NCBI GenBank assembly: GCA_009760855.2
Contig: WPIO01000004.1
Coordinates: 12,286,501 to 12,350,500, forward strand
DNA length: 64,000 nt
Reading direction: 5' to 3'
From: Cristatella mucedo
Taxonomy: Eukaryota > Bryozoa > Phylactolaemata > Cristatellidae
The notes beneath the pieces are model-generated. The model worked only from the letters and a program-made list of their open reading frames with translations, was not told the origin of the DNA and did not search any database. Positions 11,196 to 23,765 of this stretch are shown piece after piece. The translations under genes were made by a program, and so were the position numbers. Each line of letters starts with the position of its first letter. The stretch's first letter is position 1.

Positions 11196-11929
11196 CTTCG
11201 AGCTCGGTAAATCATTGCAACATACCACCATCTGGCCTGTCAGAGTGATGACAGCAAGGGCTGACATTCCATCGGCTGGATTTGACAGAAACTGTCTAGC
11301 CCCTGCATCTGTAACACCTCTGAAATGAATAAGCTGCACAAATGAGCTGGGCGACTGCTACTGTAAACAGTGTCCCCTCCGGTCGTGAAAACTCTTTTTC
11401 TGGCAACCCAATCAGTACTGATGTTAAGTGCTGACCTGCCAGTAGGCCCCCTCCCCATAAAGGCTCCTTAGGCCTGCCATGCTTAGCTTACATCCCACCC
11501 CCAGCTAGGCATGCTACGAGACCCTGCGGCACCATTTCAACGACAGTCACCATTCTGGTAGCTCTCGATTGCCATCAGATAGAGACAAAGTCGATGGCTC
11601 TCAGTGGATAAACATGCTGGGCGCTAACCTGAAAGTTGGTGTCAAACAGCATCGGGCATCCCTTCCCTCCACGGTGGGATGCAGCCCAGTAGCAAAAATC
11701 CAAAGGCTTTGTCTCACCGGCATCAGGTGACACGTGCAGCGCACTAAATTAGCATACAGTTACGCATTTCAAACATCCGAAGTGACAGGCAGAATACCAG
11801 AAGATTCACTGGAGCATCAATCTGGCTTGCTTGTCCAAGCAAGATGGGTGAGCCTAGGTTTATGAAGGGATTCGCTGGCTGCTTTCATCACTGTCGCAAG
11901 CATCTGCGAGATGTGCATAAGCTTATAAT

Positions 11930-12395
11930 AATAAGAATAATAAAACACTTGATAAAGCGCCCTCAGAGAACTCAATCTCTTTCTAGGTGCTTTACGTTTG
12001 CTGCAAAGGAACCACGATCGAATGGGTAGTGGTATCATGCTTGATAGACAACAAGAATAACATAGTTAGGGGTGATATGCACAGGGTCAGCATGCAAGTG
12101 TGGTTAGTGGCAGCATGCACAGTGTCAGCACGAATAACCTCATAAAAGACGGATCATAGGGACCTACTAAATGCTGTCATAAATAGGTGCATTTTTAATT
12201 TCTTTTTGAATGTGGTCAAGTCAGGGGATATCGAGACGCAAGTCGGGATAAAGTTTCAAGCTTTGGGAGCATACGAACTAAAGGCACGATCTCCAAAGGA
12301 TATGAGGTATGTACGACGGTAAACAGTTAGCTTCCGAAAAGCTTCTCGATCGGCATCTTCCAGGTATTTGCCAGTCGTAGCTCTGCCAGTCATCT
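11930..12395 (-). mobile_element. LINE-B copy 3, 5'-truncated 3' end
   Basis: On plus it begins with AATAATAAGAATAATAAA, the reverse complement of the ATT tail, then AAGCGCCCTCAGAGAACTC (stem-loop), the 3' UTR (GGGGTGATATGCACAGGGTC, AGGGACCTACTAAATGCTGTC) and the last part of the RT C-terminus (TTTGGGAGCATACGAAC near 12,260). Standard 5'-truncated LINE debris. Confidence 0.8.
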
Positions 12396-12722
12396 ACTGT
12401 CAAGACATGGGGCACCCACCCACCAGCCACTGGGATCCCACAGCTGTTTATCCAATCTCCTTTACCTGCTTCTCTGGTTCACTCAAGAATCAAGGATGAA
12501 CTGCAAATTCGTCAGGATTCGACCAGAGACCCAGGGAAGCCAGCCCTTATGCAGTACTCAGGGCACCGGAAAGGAAGGGTTGAAGTGAAATCTTCACCTG
12601 CAAGAGCTCAGGCAAATCAATCGTTCCTTGAAGTGTCTCTTGTAGCTCGGACGGGCCTCAAGCCTGTTGAACCGGTGGCAGGTAACTCAAAGCTACAGCT
12701 GGCCAATCAATCACAGCCAGCA

Positions 12723-12724
<2 letters not shown>

Positions 12725-12810
<86 letters not shown>

Positions 12811-12957
12811 CTCTCTCTGTCTCTCTGCTGTCTCTCTCGCTCTCTCTCTCTCCTCTCTCTGTCTCTCTGCTGTCTCTCTCGCTCTCTCTCTCTCCGTGTG
12901 TGTGTCTCCTGCTGTCTTGCTCTGTCTCTCTGTCTCTGTCTCTCTGTCTCTGTCTCT
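12725..12957 (+). repeat. (CT)n microsatellite with a duplicated complex block
   Basis: Pure CT to about 12,788, then CTCTCTGTCTCTCTGCTGTC blocks twice in tandem, then CTGT-rich DNA. Serine/leucine open frames across it are artefacts. Confidence 0.93.
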
Positions 12958-14156
12958 CGGCAGCTATTAGATTCAACCTATTGGAAGATGCCACAGGCAG
13001 TGTGCTTTCTGCTGGCTCTCATTTATCATTTACTGGGGGCCTTTGGCATGGCCAGCCAAGGGCAGACGACAAGCTAAAAAGTTCCTTTAAAGGCCATGTC
13101 AGGTGGGAGGTATTGGCTAGAACTAGCACGGCCCCTCAAGATCGCTGCCCTAACTGCTGGTTCTGTAAGAAAAATGGAGCAGCAGTGTGCTGGCATGGCA
13201 TCGCATCTGCAATTGCTGCATTAAAACTCGGGGAGGCAGATCCGAGCAAGACATTGTTATATGAGCCGATATCAGAAACTCGTATATGTGCCGATTAATG
13301 CTCTATCGCTAGGCTCACGTGAGAAAACACTGGTGCTCACCAAACAATCCCTGTGTGCTCACTCAAGAACGGATTTGTACAAGCTTGGTGTCACTGTTGG
13401 TCATCCAAGAACATGTTCAGCTCTGCGAATGTGAATCTCATCCAGTTGCTGCCTTGCCACCCCGGTTAAGAAGAGCTTGCCCGAATGGGGTAGTGCCACC
13501 ACAGATATAATATGTATCGCCCCACTAAGAGAACTGAAAGAGATGCATTTCGCAAGGTAGCCTCGTGTCCTTGGCAGACACACGAGCAGCGACCCATGCT
13601 GTTAGGATGGCTAGTGTCCTTGGCCTCCCGCACTGTGTCCTACTGCTTCTACAACTTTGAAGGTTACCCAGCGTTTCACTCCCCACAGCTCATCATGCAG
13701 AAACTTCCAACGTTTGTTAGTCCGATAAAGCTCTTTCGTCCTTCTGTGACCACAGAGCTACAATAGTTTGCAGATCATAAAGCTGAAACTTGGGAACTCG
13801 AGGTGTGGGGATTTCCAAGTGTACCTTTATAACCCGTAGCCATGACCATGGACGAAATGATCCTTGACGGTAACTAGCGGCAGTTCATCAGGAGGCTAGA
13901 TGACACGCACACAGTCGTGCTTTCGTGGAAGGTTAGCAGCTGTGCCTCCCGTTTACCCAGAGTTCCCTCGCTTCCTACTCGCCCTGCCCCACAAGGGCAG
14001 TAGACTCGAATGCTAAACAGGGATTGGGCTGCAGAGCATTCTCCTGATTTTTGTCCTACCAGTGTATGTTCTGGCCTATTTTGAGACAAAAAGTGCTGGG
14101 CTGCCCAGCTTTCTACAGCTTTTAGCTCCAGCAGTCCACGTTCTGGTGTGTCTTCG
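12958..14156. other. Intergenic stretch, nothing recognised
   Basis: No exon, repeat family or RNA gene was recognised on either strand. Confidence 0.35.
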
Positions 14157-14395
14157 GACAGAACGTTATGTAATATAATGTATCTCCGTCTGTAACTCCA
14201 CAAAGCCAGAAAGACTATGCGGGTGTTCCCCAGACGAGTTTCGTATTTCGCACTCACAGCCTAAGCGGCTTTCGGTACGCATTCGGTAGCCAACAGACTT
14301 CATCTCACGAAACAAAGAGAAGGTGGGAAGCATAGCAGAATCAGGAGAGCAGTTGAGGTAGTGAATAGCGTGGAAGTAGCAGCTACTGGAGTAAA
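14157..14395 (-). mobile_element. LINE-A 3' end fragment
   Basis: The plus strand reads ATGTATCTCCGTCTGTAACT, CACAAAGCCAGAAAGACTAT, then CTAAGCGGCTTTCGGTACG and ACAAAGAGAAGGTGGGAAGC, the reverse complement of 23,275-23,440 of the long LINE-A copy. The TTACA tail is reduced to TAATATAATG. Confidence 0.8.
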
Positions 14396-15429
14396 AAGAA
14401 TAGACAGAAAGAGTGAGCAAGTGAGGACATGCGAGCAGACTAGTGAGGACACGCCAGCCGGTAAGTCTTGCCGGAAGACTACTTCAGGCATGGCAGACCG
14501 TGTCAGTATACGAACGCCATAAGGGAAAACCCGAATATTGTGTATGCATCCAAATGTACTACGCCAGGATGCGTCTCGAGCGACCATGTGCCCGAGACAC
14601 AGAAGGCAGAGTCCTGTAGCGAATTACAAGTCCGAATGGCTTCAGTGCACAACTACGTGGCCGACTGCATACGCAACAAGTAGCCAAGACAGAGTGGGCG
14701 ATAAGTGTGGTGGAGTTACGATACGAGCTAGTACGCAGCCAAAAAGCAGCACGACGCGATGCACAACTAGAGAAGAAGTTTCGGTTCCGGGCGTCGGGGT
14801 ACAAGCAGCCTCATTGGGCGCGAGTTGTTAAAATTGAGTGCAGCAGCATACGCATCGGTCGATCTGCAGAATGCAACGGAATGCACGATGTCAAGGGGGA
14901 GCCAGCAGCAGATGCCGAGCTCCCAGTCTTGGCCACCGGCACCTGGCGTTGCGGTCCCGATCGCCCCTTTCTTCCATGGCTTCCAGGCATTTCATTTCCT
15001 AGAGTCATTTCTTGGCAACATGAGTATGCTTTTTTCATCACTACGGCCTTAAGTAAAGCAGCCGAAAACAGAAACTACCACTCAAAGAAGGAGCTTTTTG
15101 ACAGACACAGTGGCTGTGCGATTTAGTTCCCCTGGATTTACGTACTTGCGGATTCCACTAAATGCTTTCATCTAGATTTCCACTATCGGCTTCAACGCCC
15201 CGATGGGGGGGGGCAGCGGCACCTGAGGTTGCACGACCCAAACCACCGCCCCCCTCTGCTCGAGCACCGATGGGGTTGAGCCGCAGCTTAGGAAAGGTGC
15301 ACACCTGTCCCACCGAAGCTAGCTCCGTCGAGCTACGTTCGCTCTTACAAGAGGGTATCGTCCGGTAGCGCCAGGTAATTGAGCGTGGCCAGAAGCCATT
15401 CCCATCTTCCCCCCCCCCATTACCATCCA

Positions 15430-16830
15430 AGCTACCGGCCGCCGGGAACGTGGCGTGAGCGGTCGTGGCGGCGGCGGCAGGGTTGCAATCGGTAAATCCC
15501 TACGATCGGAGAATCGGGATGCGTCGTGCGAGCTCTTACTCGGCGCGCGCGCGAAGAGACTCTCGGACGCCGCAGCACTCTCCGAGCGCCAGCTCGCACA
15601 GACGCTGCGCCGCCGCTTCGCCGATGCGACACAGCAGCAGCTGCCGAAGCGCGAAAAAGCGAAGGCTCACCTACGAGTAGGCTCCACACTTGGGCGCTTG
15701 GTGGCACGGGGGAGGGGCGGCGGCTAGACGCATTAGCGTCCGCTGCAGCTGCCCGGGAGCGCGAGTCGTTGAGCTGGCTGGTGCGCGCGTCGCTGAGCTG
15801 GCTAGTTTGGTGGCTCGGTGCCGGCACTGACGGCTCACCTGTCTGAGCTAGGGCACGCAGAGCGATGTGGTCGATCGCCCGGGCATGCTGCCGCCGCCAA
15901 ACAGCTCGGATGCCGTCGAGCGATCGCGGCGGCGGCAGCCGATCCGATATCGGCGCTGTGTAAGTGAGCGGCAGTCCGAGGCTGGCTCCTACGGCCGCCG
16001 CCCGCCGACCGCGTGTCGGTCTGGGGCGCTCGGCGAGCGCCGCTCGAAAATGCGCTCACTTCGGTTCGAGGGTCTGAAGACTCGAAGCTCCTGGCGACAA
16101 TTAGCACTTGCAAGCTTACGGCCGACCGGCGACTGAGCGTAATTAACGACGCTACCGAACGAATAGTACCGGCATAACTCGCTCGGCCGCCAGGGAAGCC
16201 TCCGGCTGCACTACGATCGGATCGGGCTACAGGGAGTGCGCGCGGCCCGAGAGCGCCTATTAGGTTCGGTGTCAGAGGTCAAACGCATGGGGCACCGGGG
16301 CGGCTGCGGCGGCGGCTAGATATGGGGCGGATCCGCGCCCGCTCTCCTCCTCATGCCCGGCAAAGGAGCCAGCGACACCGTATCGATGGCGCTGACGACG
16401 GGCAAACGAGCAGACGACGGGCAAACGAGCAGACGACGGGCAAACGAGCAGACGACGCGCAAACGAGCAGACGACCGCTGCCTCGCCCTCGTCCGCTACG
16501 AGATGAAGGACGGCGCCGCCCATACGCTGGCTGCTGCGCTGTGGCGCCACCGCTGGCCAGCCGGTCGCGGCTCGGTCGGAGCCATGCAGGCGGTCATTAT
16601 TGCGCGTCCTACCGTAAAAAATGCTGGTGACGGCAAACAAGCCCTGCAATTTTAACGGCACGCTTATGTAAGCAGGCTCGGTTGCCAAACGAGGAAACGA
16701 CAGTACCCGCTTCCTTGAGCAAACACGGCCCGGCATCGGCCCTCGAGCCGCCACTGCTTCTCCAGCCACCCAGCTAAGGCGGTGCCGTCGGATCGCGCGG
16801 CCTTACCGGGCGGGGGGGGGTCGCGATCGT
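15430..16830. other. CpG-rich, GC-rich segment (possible promoter or first exon)
   Basis: CpG density rises sharply relative to both flanks (CGGCGGCGGCGG, GGCGCGCGCGCGAAG, GCGGCGGCGGC). Several overlapping open frames arise simply because GC-rich DNA has few stops. A candidate donor on minus (CTCGTAG followed by GTGAGCC at about 15,670) exists, but no frame shows a known domain. It could be the promoter of an unseen gene or an unmethylated island. Confidence 0.4.
16397..16472 (+). repeat. 19-bp tandem repeat, four units
   Basis: Four consecutive copies of GACGGGCAAACGAGCAGAC, the last with one change (GACGCGC). It lies in the CpG-rich segment. Confidence 0.9.
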
Positions 16831-17547
16831 CACCTATCGGCCAGAAATCTTTTGACACTCACTCCGCTGCGCGGCAGGTAACGAAGCACTGAAGTTCAGA
16901 GACCTGACATCTCGGTCGCATAGACCACGGTGGCTGCCGTATCCTTATAAAAGCGAGCTATTGAATTAGCTATTAAAAAAGCTATCCTTATGACTCTATG
17001 CAATTTTACGTTGCCGAAAATTCACCGACTCGATGACGGACCTGACTTGGCGATCTAGGGAAAGGTTAATTTGGAGCAGGACTAACGGGATCAATGCAGT
17101 GGCTACAGAGGGATCTGCTGGCAGGGCTAACGTTCAGTGTTAGGCTTTCCGGATTCTTAGTGAAATCAGGCTTGGTTAGAACACTTAGCTCGGTCTTATC
17201 GTCTTTCAATAATAGAAAGTGATCTGACTGCCAAGTGCAAATGTAAATGAGTGAGCAAGTTGAGAGGTGTCGAGGGGCAGTGAAAACTGGAAAGAATCAA
17301 AGTGCCGGTTGAGCGCTGTTGCTGAGTGGTTAACAACTTTCTGCCAGCAATGCAGACCTTACTAGAGTCTCTTTCCTACTTCTGCTGAATCTCTAGGCAA
17401 TGTCTTATGTCGCCAAGTCCTCTTGGAGCGATTGTATATCTCGTCTGGTCAACGCTTGAGCTGCATTGGACTGGTTTAGGTCATATCTCAGTACAATAAT
17501 TCAGAGACTCAATTCTTCGCACCTGAATCTTAGCCCAGAGATGAGCT

Positions 17548-17690
17548 GCTCGCCCTTCACGACCCGTAGGTCGTAGGTCGTAGGTTTGAGGTGTGCAGTG
17601 GGATTCTACATTGCCCACTGCAAGCGGTGACGATAGCCGGCATGGCTTTCCTGCCGCTATACAAATGAGGCTGTTGAATTGAAATAAATA
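17548..17690 (+). mobile_element. SINE-1 copy (5' end eroded)
   Basis: Contains the SINE-1 body: CCCACTGCAAGCGGTGACGA, TAGCCGGCATGGCTTTCCTG, CCGCTATACAAATGAGGCTG and TTGAATTG, ending in an A-rich tail. The tRNA head is disturbed by a GTAGGTC triplication. Confidence 0.7.
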
Positions 17691-17699
17691 AAACAAAAT

Positions 17700-17828
17700 A
17701 ATTCATGCATAGAGCACCCTAAGAGAACTGAATCTCAATCCAGGCGCTTCACATATGCCGCAGGGCTCGAGCCCACGACCTCAGTCGTACAGGCTATCGG
17801 AGACTTAGCTGACCTGCCGTCAGCAACG
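17700..17828 (-). mobile_element. SINE-2 copy: tRNA-like head plus LINE-B-like 3' tail
   Basis: Read on minus: a tRNA-like head with a B-box-like GGTCGTGGGCTCGAGCCC, then GAAGCGCCTGGATTGAGATT and CAGTTCTCTTAGGGTGCTC, clearly related to the LINE-B 3' stem-loop. This is the usual design of a SINE mobilised by a partner LINE through a shared 3' end. Confidence 0.65.
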
Positions 17829-18499
17829 CAATTGCCACACCGCACCGCTTCTCGCCGACCTGCACCGGGTCCCCATCATCAAGCTGCCTATCCATTTCAA
17901 GGTCCTGTCACTGATTTTTAAGTCTCTTCGTTCTCTCGCTCCCGCCTACCTATCAGAAATACTTCTTAATAAGGCTCTCCTTCGTGCTACCCGGCTCCTA
18001 TAAATCTGATAGTTTGGCTGCCCCTCTTACGAACCTAAAATCCTTTGAATTTCATGCCTGTTCCATGCCTGTGCTTCCAAAGCCTAGTGCTCACGACCGA
18101 TTACATCGAGACATCCCTTTACTTCAACCCAACAACGGGCTTCGCATCATATCACCCGCTCTGCTGACTCAATACGTTTATCGAAGCCTCTATTCGGCCT
18201 AAAATTCGCCGGGAACCATGCCTTCAGCACGTTTGCTTTCGAAACCTGGAACTCTCTCCCAACTGAGGTGGCAAAATTTCTGACGCAACGACAATTAATT
18301 AAGAACTTAAAACCTCACTTGTTCTTCAGAGCATTTGCTCGATCCGTGTGAATTGCCCTATGTGTGCTTATGCTTACTGCACAAACGATCACTAACCCGA
18401 TTGATATGCTTCTCTCTAGAATACACGAATTGCCTGGAAAGAGACTTAGTTCCCTGGAGCTCAATACAAATAAATGTCTTAGTATAGCAATTCTTATTA

Positions 18500-19675
18500 T
18501 TAACTCTGTGAATGTATCCTTTAGTTAGGAATGACAGGGTACTCTGTGCATTGTATGCATTATGTCTGCAAGAGGAATGACGCACATGTTAAAAGAAGTG
18601 GACCTATTATCCTCATCTTCATAGGCTCACCGGATGACCTCCGTGGTTGAGACCTAAACCTGTAATTGTGGCCACCACTGGCAGCCCAACTTAATTGCTC
18701 GCCCATCTACGATGTCAGCCCAGTACAGAAGCCGCGTCCAACCGCCACATCCGCCTCTCCTGTTGCGAGCAAAGGGCATTCTCCATCCAGACGCTAGGGC
18801 CACAGCGGACGCTTCTCACTTCTGCTTGCCATAGGCCGGATTTTTTTTTACCTCTCCTCACTTCCGCGTTGGCGAATAAACGATTCAGAATCGAACGCCA
18901 TGTTTTCCACGTAACTTTGATGACCTGATCGATGATGCGAGTGAAAACAACGAGAATTGGACTTTTCAGCCAACTCCATCGCCGCAGCGATCCCCCGCTG
19001 AGAAGCTATACTTCATTATTTTGTTTGTTTGTCACCGCTGACGTGCAGTGCCGACGATGCGTGGGAGCGGCAGCGGGCCCTTGCGACTCTTGCTTGCCGA
19101 CCGACGTCATCGAACGTTTCGGAGAGAAGCGCCACCACGCTCGGCGTCTACTGCGGCGTTAATTTGAGTGCATCCTCTCTGATGCATCGGCAATTGAGAA
19201 TTCGTGAAGAAAATTGGCGGGCGGCACTCTTTCACTTCGCTCCCAGCAGCACCGAGTCAGCTGCAGAGAGCGAATGGAACAGGAGCGAGCTGGGCAGAAA
19301 GCCTGCTTAGCCAACCAGCGAAGGCTGGAGGTCGAAGCATTTTGTGTGGACAGCAAGTTGCATAACTACCATAATTCACTACTGAGACTGGAGGGCACAC
19401 AGTTTCTTAAACGGAGTGCAACAGTAGAACAAAGTGCAAACGGTAGAAGCGGAATTTATCGAGCTCTGCCAAGCCCTGGCGGTGACCTTGGGTCTGTGGG
19501 GCAAATAGCTTCTGGCTGGGGTTTCAAATTACGCGACCGCCAAAGTAGGGCTTCCCACGACTGCTGCTGTCAGAATCCTATCAAATATGGAAGCGAGACA
19601 TTATTAGAGTGCAGCATAAAGTTGGCATGTGTAAGAGCAACGCAAGCTAATACCTACAATCAAACCTAGCGACAC
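18500..19675. other. Unassigned stretch
   Basis: No recognisable gene or repeat. Open frames at 19,029-19,310 and 19,214-19,669 lack motifs or splice support. Confidence 0.3.
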
Positions 19676-19679
19676 ACTG

Positions 19680-20165
19680 AAATTGGAAAACCTAACCCTC
19701 AAAATGGGCTCGGCTATGATATTCGCGTTGATACTATAGTATCAACCCGAAGTCTGGGTGTCCTGTCTCAAATCTTTCACTAACAGACCCAGCAGCACTA
19801 TTTCGATTGCTAAGTCTGCCGAGTTTTATCTAGGTATCGTTGCGAAAATGTGGGCCTGCTTAAACAGAGGTATCACATCCAAGTTTGTCCATGCATTTGT
19901 GACGTCGTCTTGACTTCTGTAACTTCTTTGGGGACTGCGCCTTTCGTTAGTATGCTACCTAAACCTTAAACTCACTCCTCCCTGACATCAAGACTTCCCC
20001 TCACCTGGCAGAATTTGTAAAGAAAAACGTGTCCCTGTTTCCCACAGTATTTGCTGGGCTCTCGTGAATTTTCTCTTCTGTGCTTTCGCTTGCTTAAGCT
20101 GTATATGTTATCACTCATCTATTATCCTGATTTCTCCGTGATACATTCGGGTATTCCGCTGCTAT
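19680..20165 (+). mobile_element. LINE-B copy 5, internally deleted
   Basis: Shares CCTCAAAATGGGCTCGGC, GTCCATGCATTTGTGACGTC and TTTGGGGACTGCGCCTTTCG with other LINE-B copies, but the RT C-terminal middle is missing. The 3' tail is eroded. Confidence 0.65.
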
Positions 20166-20499
20166 CTTCGCTGTGACTATTCATGAGCTGTCCTCGGATA
20201 TGCTACACAAATCAGGACCTGCTTAGCATAAGGTGCGATGTCGCCATTAGTCAATACCTACCGGCGGGCCTTCTTCAGCGGGTCAATGAGAGCCTTCCTG
20301 CATCCTGCGTTCGCCCTATCAACAGCTCGGCTATCAAACCAACGACCCGTAAGTTTAAAGCACTGAATAGTACGCGTTGCGATAGTAGCCCACCCACCAT
20401 GGCCCAGCACGTTGTGAAACGTTGACCGGCGGCCGTTACTAAGGTCCAATTCAAATTCGAAGGGCCCGCGTCCGCCGGGCCGGCTACACGCCGACGTGA

Positions 20500-23455
20500 A
20501 TACAGGCCACTTCATTGCCGTCGCCCAGTTGATGGACAGCCTATTAAATTCCGCCTACTAAATGTCTGCTCGCTAAAAACCAAGGGGTTACTTTTTCGCG
20601 ACCAGGTGGTCCAGGAGAAGCTAGATCCATTTCTGCTTACCAAAACCTGGACGACTCCTTGTTCCAGTAGCTGTATTTCCGAGACCACTCCACCCGGGTT
20701 CTCATTCTATCAGTCCATGCGCTCTGACAAGGTTGGTGGCGGGGTTGCAATTGTAGTTCGTGAATCGTTTGGCTATAAGATGCGCAGTTTCTCGCATGGG
20801 CCATCGTTTGAATCGGTTGCAATTAGGTCTTCATAAAAAACAATGCCTCTCACTGTTGTGATATACCGGCCTCCTTCTGACTGTCTAAACTTGTTTATAG
20901 AGGAGTTTTCAGAGTTCCTCGCTAAAATACTTGTGTGTGACAGGTCGTTACTGATTGTAGGAGACTTCGATATTCACGTTGACAACCCTAGCAACAGCCA
21001 GGTCCATTCATTTCTTGACTTCCTGGAGAATTTTGGTTTGATCCAACAGGTTAATCATACCACGCACGTCGGTGGCCATATTCTAGATCTCGTGATCACT
21101 AGGGATGTCCTCCCCACTGACCTTATGGTGTGCCTACTGACCCTATCGGATCATTGTTCGGTCTCGTTTACTGTTCCTGCTCCCTTGTACGTACAGGGTA
21201 ATGTCAAACTTTTCAAACGACGTAACTTACAAAGCATTGACATAGACAAGTTTTTTAAATCGGTTTGTGATGTAGGTCTTCTTGATCTGCATCCAGGCTC
21301 GACCGGCAGCCTCGATACCCTCACTGATGCGATGAACATGACACTCTGGAGTGCTCTTGACAAGTGTGCTTCCGTTCATTCTCTGTGTTCAAAGTCGTGG
21401 ATTCCTTTCAATTTACAAAAAACCCCTAAAGATGCGCCGGGTTAAGCACAGGCTTGAACGTCGTTTCAAGGAATCGGGGTCTGATGCAGATCTAGTCAAT
21501 TACAAAGACTTCCTTCGAGTTTACACCCGAAAGCTTAAAAAAACCGAGGGTTTCTTTTTTTCATCCGAAGGCTAAATTCCTACCAGTCGGCACCATTATT
21601 TACTAAACAATTTTGCACATTCGTGCCTCTATTAAGCCCCCCCTCCGACGAAAGCAATCGCGGTTCCACAACCTGTGACCTTCCTTACAAGGTCCTCCGA
21701 GGTTTCTGCATGCGATGTGGCTACTCTAATAAGGTCAAGCAAAAAGAGTTCGTCTCCTGAAGACCCTATACCTTCATCTCTGTGGTCTTCACTGGCAGTC
21801 CAACTTAGCCCTGCCATAACCAAGATTTTTAGTGCTTCTCTGGGAAAAGGGGTCGTCCCCAAGTCCTTCAAATCGGCAATCGTTAGACCCATACTTAAAA
21901 AGCCTGGATTAAACACAGAGGTCCTTGCAAACTATCGTCCTGTTTCCCTTCTTCCTTTCTTGTCAAAGATTCTTGAAAAATTGTTACTGGCTGATCATAT
22001 TGAAAAGAATGAAATGTCAGAAACATTTCAATCAGGATTCAAGAGGCAGTACTCCACTGAAACTGCTCTCCTCCGTGTTAACAATGACATTCTACGTGGC
22101 AACGACGACGGAATGTCGCTGCCCTAGCTCTGCTAGATCTGTAAGCTGCCTTCGACACCATTGATCACGAGGTTCTGCTTGAACGATTGAGAACAACGAT
22201 CGGTCTGGTAGACGAAGCACTGGCGTGGTTTAAATCGTACTTGTCTGATCGTGTTCAATCCGTGTCGTAAGGGGGTCAGGTTTCACACACGAGACGGGTC
22301 ACCTGTGGAGTCCCTCAAGGGTCTGTACTTGGTCCCTTGCTGTTCTCTATTTATACACAACCTCTGGGAAAAGTGATTAAGGCATGGAATAGGATATCAC
22401 TTCTATGCTGACGATACTCAGTTGTATTTGTCATTCAAACCGTTGGAATATGCTGCAGCAACTGAAAAATTGAATGCTTGCCTTGCCGATATTCGATCCT
22501 GGATGTCGGAAAACTTCCTGAAATTAAATGAAGATAAAACCGAACTACTGCTCATAGCACACCCTAAGCGTGTGGCTGGATTAAAAGGCTTTGCTGTTCT
22601 AATAGGTGATGCTGTTGTGCGACCATCACGTGCTCGAAATTTATGTGTTTTCGACAACTGCCTCAATTTTAAAAGCTTCATTCAGAAGACTGCTTCTACA
22701 GCTAGCCATCACGTCCGGTCCCTATCCAAGATTAGGAGCTGTCTTCCACAGTGGCTTGCAAAAAATTTAACTAGCTCCTTAGTTCTGTCTCGGCTTGATT
22801 ATTGCAATTCCCTATTGGCTGGGCTACCAAAAAAAGCGACTAGGCCACTGCAGCTGACTATGAATATGGCTGCAAGGCTAGTCTTCAAGTCCCAGAAGTT
22901 TGAGTACGTGCCTCCTTTGCTAAAAGAGCTAAGATGGATGCCGGTTGACCAACCCATTCAGAGCAAGGTTCTTACTCTGACCCATAAGGCCCGCCACGGC
23001 TTGGCTCCTTCGTACCTAGCTGAACTGCTGCACCAGTTTCAGCCTATTCGCGCCCTCAGGTCCTGTGTGGACAATAAATTAGCTGTTTCATTCTTCCACT
23101 TAAAGACCGTTGGCGACAGAAGCTTTAGCTCTGCAGGTCCTATGCTGTGGAACTCGCTTCCACAATTCATACGAAACGACAACTACTTTACTACTGCCGA
23201 CTATGGCTCATCCTTATCAGCGGTCCTGAGCTGCTACTTCCATGCTACTCACTACCTCAACTGCTCTCCTGACTCTGCTATGCTTCCCACTTTCTCTTTG
23301 TTTCATGAGACGAAGTCTGTTGGCTACCGAATATGTACCGAAAGCCGCTTGGGCTGTGAGTGTGCTATACAAAACTCTCCTGCGTAACACCCTCATGGTC
23401 TTTATGACTTTGTGGAGTTACAGACGGAGATACATTACATTACATTACATTACAA
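20500..23455 (+). mobile_element. LINE-A copy 1, the longest element copy (about 3 kb)
   Basis: The endonuclease part begins near 20,545 (LLNVCSLKTKGLLFRDQ) and carries VGGGVAIVVRES (around 20,730), TVVIYRPP (around 20,850), LLIVGDFDIHVDNP (around 20,950) and DHCSVSFTVP (around 21,150). RT follows: SSPEDPIPSSLW (around 21,760), PVSLLPFLSKILEKLL (around 21,940), FQSGFKRQYSTETALL (around 22,030), [20 protein letters not shown] (around 22,305), the intact catalytic box FYADD at 22,401-22,415, then LPQWLAKNLTSSLVLSRLDY and LKELRWMPVDQ. The 3' end has a TTACA-repeat tail at 23,431-23,454. These are CR1/L2-clade features. A few stops and frameshifts (near 20,835, 21,440, 22,125, 22,270) make it inactive but fairly young. 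The 5' limit is uncertain. Confidence 0.85.
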
Positions 23456-23765
23456 ATTGAAATTCTTTCTTTATAGTATATGTAAGTGCCTAAAACAGAG
23501 TTTTTATAAAGCACTGGACGAACGTCTTATTTTTGCATGAATAAGACGCTGTTCTCTTCTTTGTTCTTTAGAGGAAAAATGTAAAAACACCACTGAAGCA
23601 TACACGTTATGCTTGTATGCAGTTACAAAAAGCTTTGCTTTCAATCGTCACGGGAAGTTATGCATTACTCACGCCTGAAAGGTAGGTTTTAAAAAGTGTT
23701 CATGCACATGAAGAGCTTATGCTTTCAAAGAGTGTGCATATAGAGACGCTCCCATCTAAAAGAAT

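Larger units (their letters stand above)
17330..18490 (+). mobile_element. LINE-B copy 4, decayed, interrupted by two SINEs
   Basis: The RT part at 17,330-17,490 (frames resembling LLERL and LDWFRSYLS) and the C-terminal part from about 17,815 (CACCGCTTCTCGCCGACCTG, then AATCCTTTGAATTTCATGCC, CCTGGAACTCTCTCCCAACT) are collinear with LINE-B copy 1. The 3' stem-loop remnant is near 18,425-18,460 (TTGCCTGGAAAGAGACTTAG). The DNA between (17,540-17,825) is a SINE-1 followed by a SINE-2, both absent from copy 1. Confidence 0.7.

Noticed and set aside
15200-15370. SLLQEGIVR-like motif resembling the start of a Ty3/gypsy reverse transcriptase
   Set aside because: Only about 10 residues, stop directly after, no other retroviral-type motif around.
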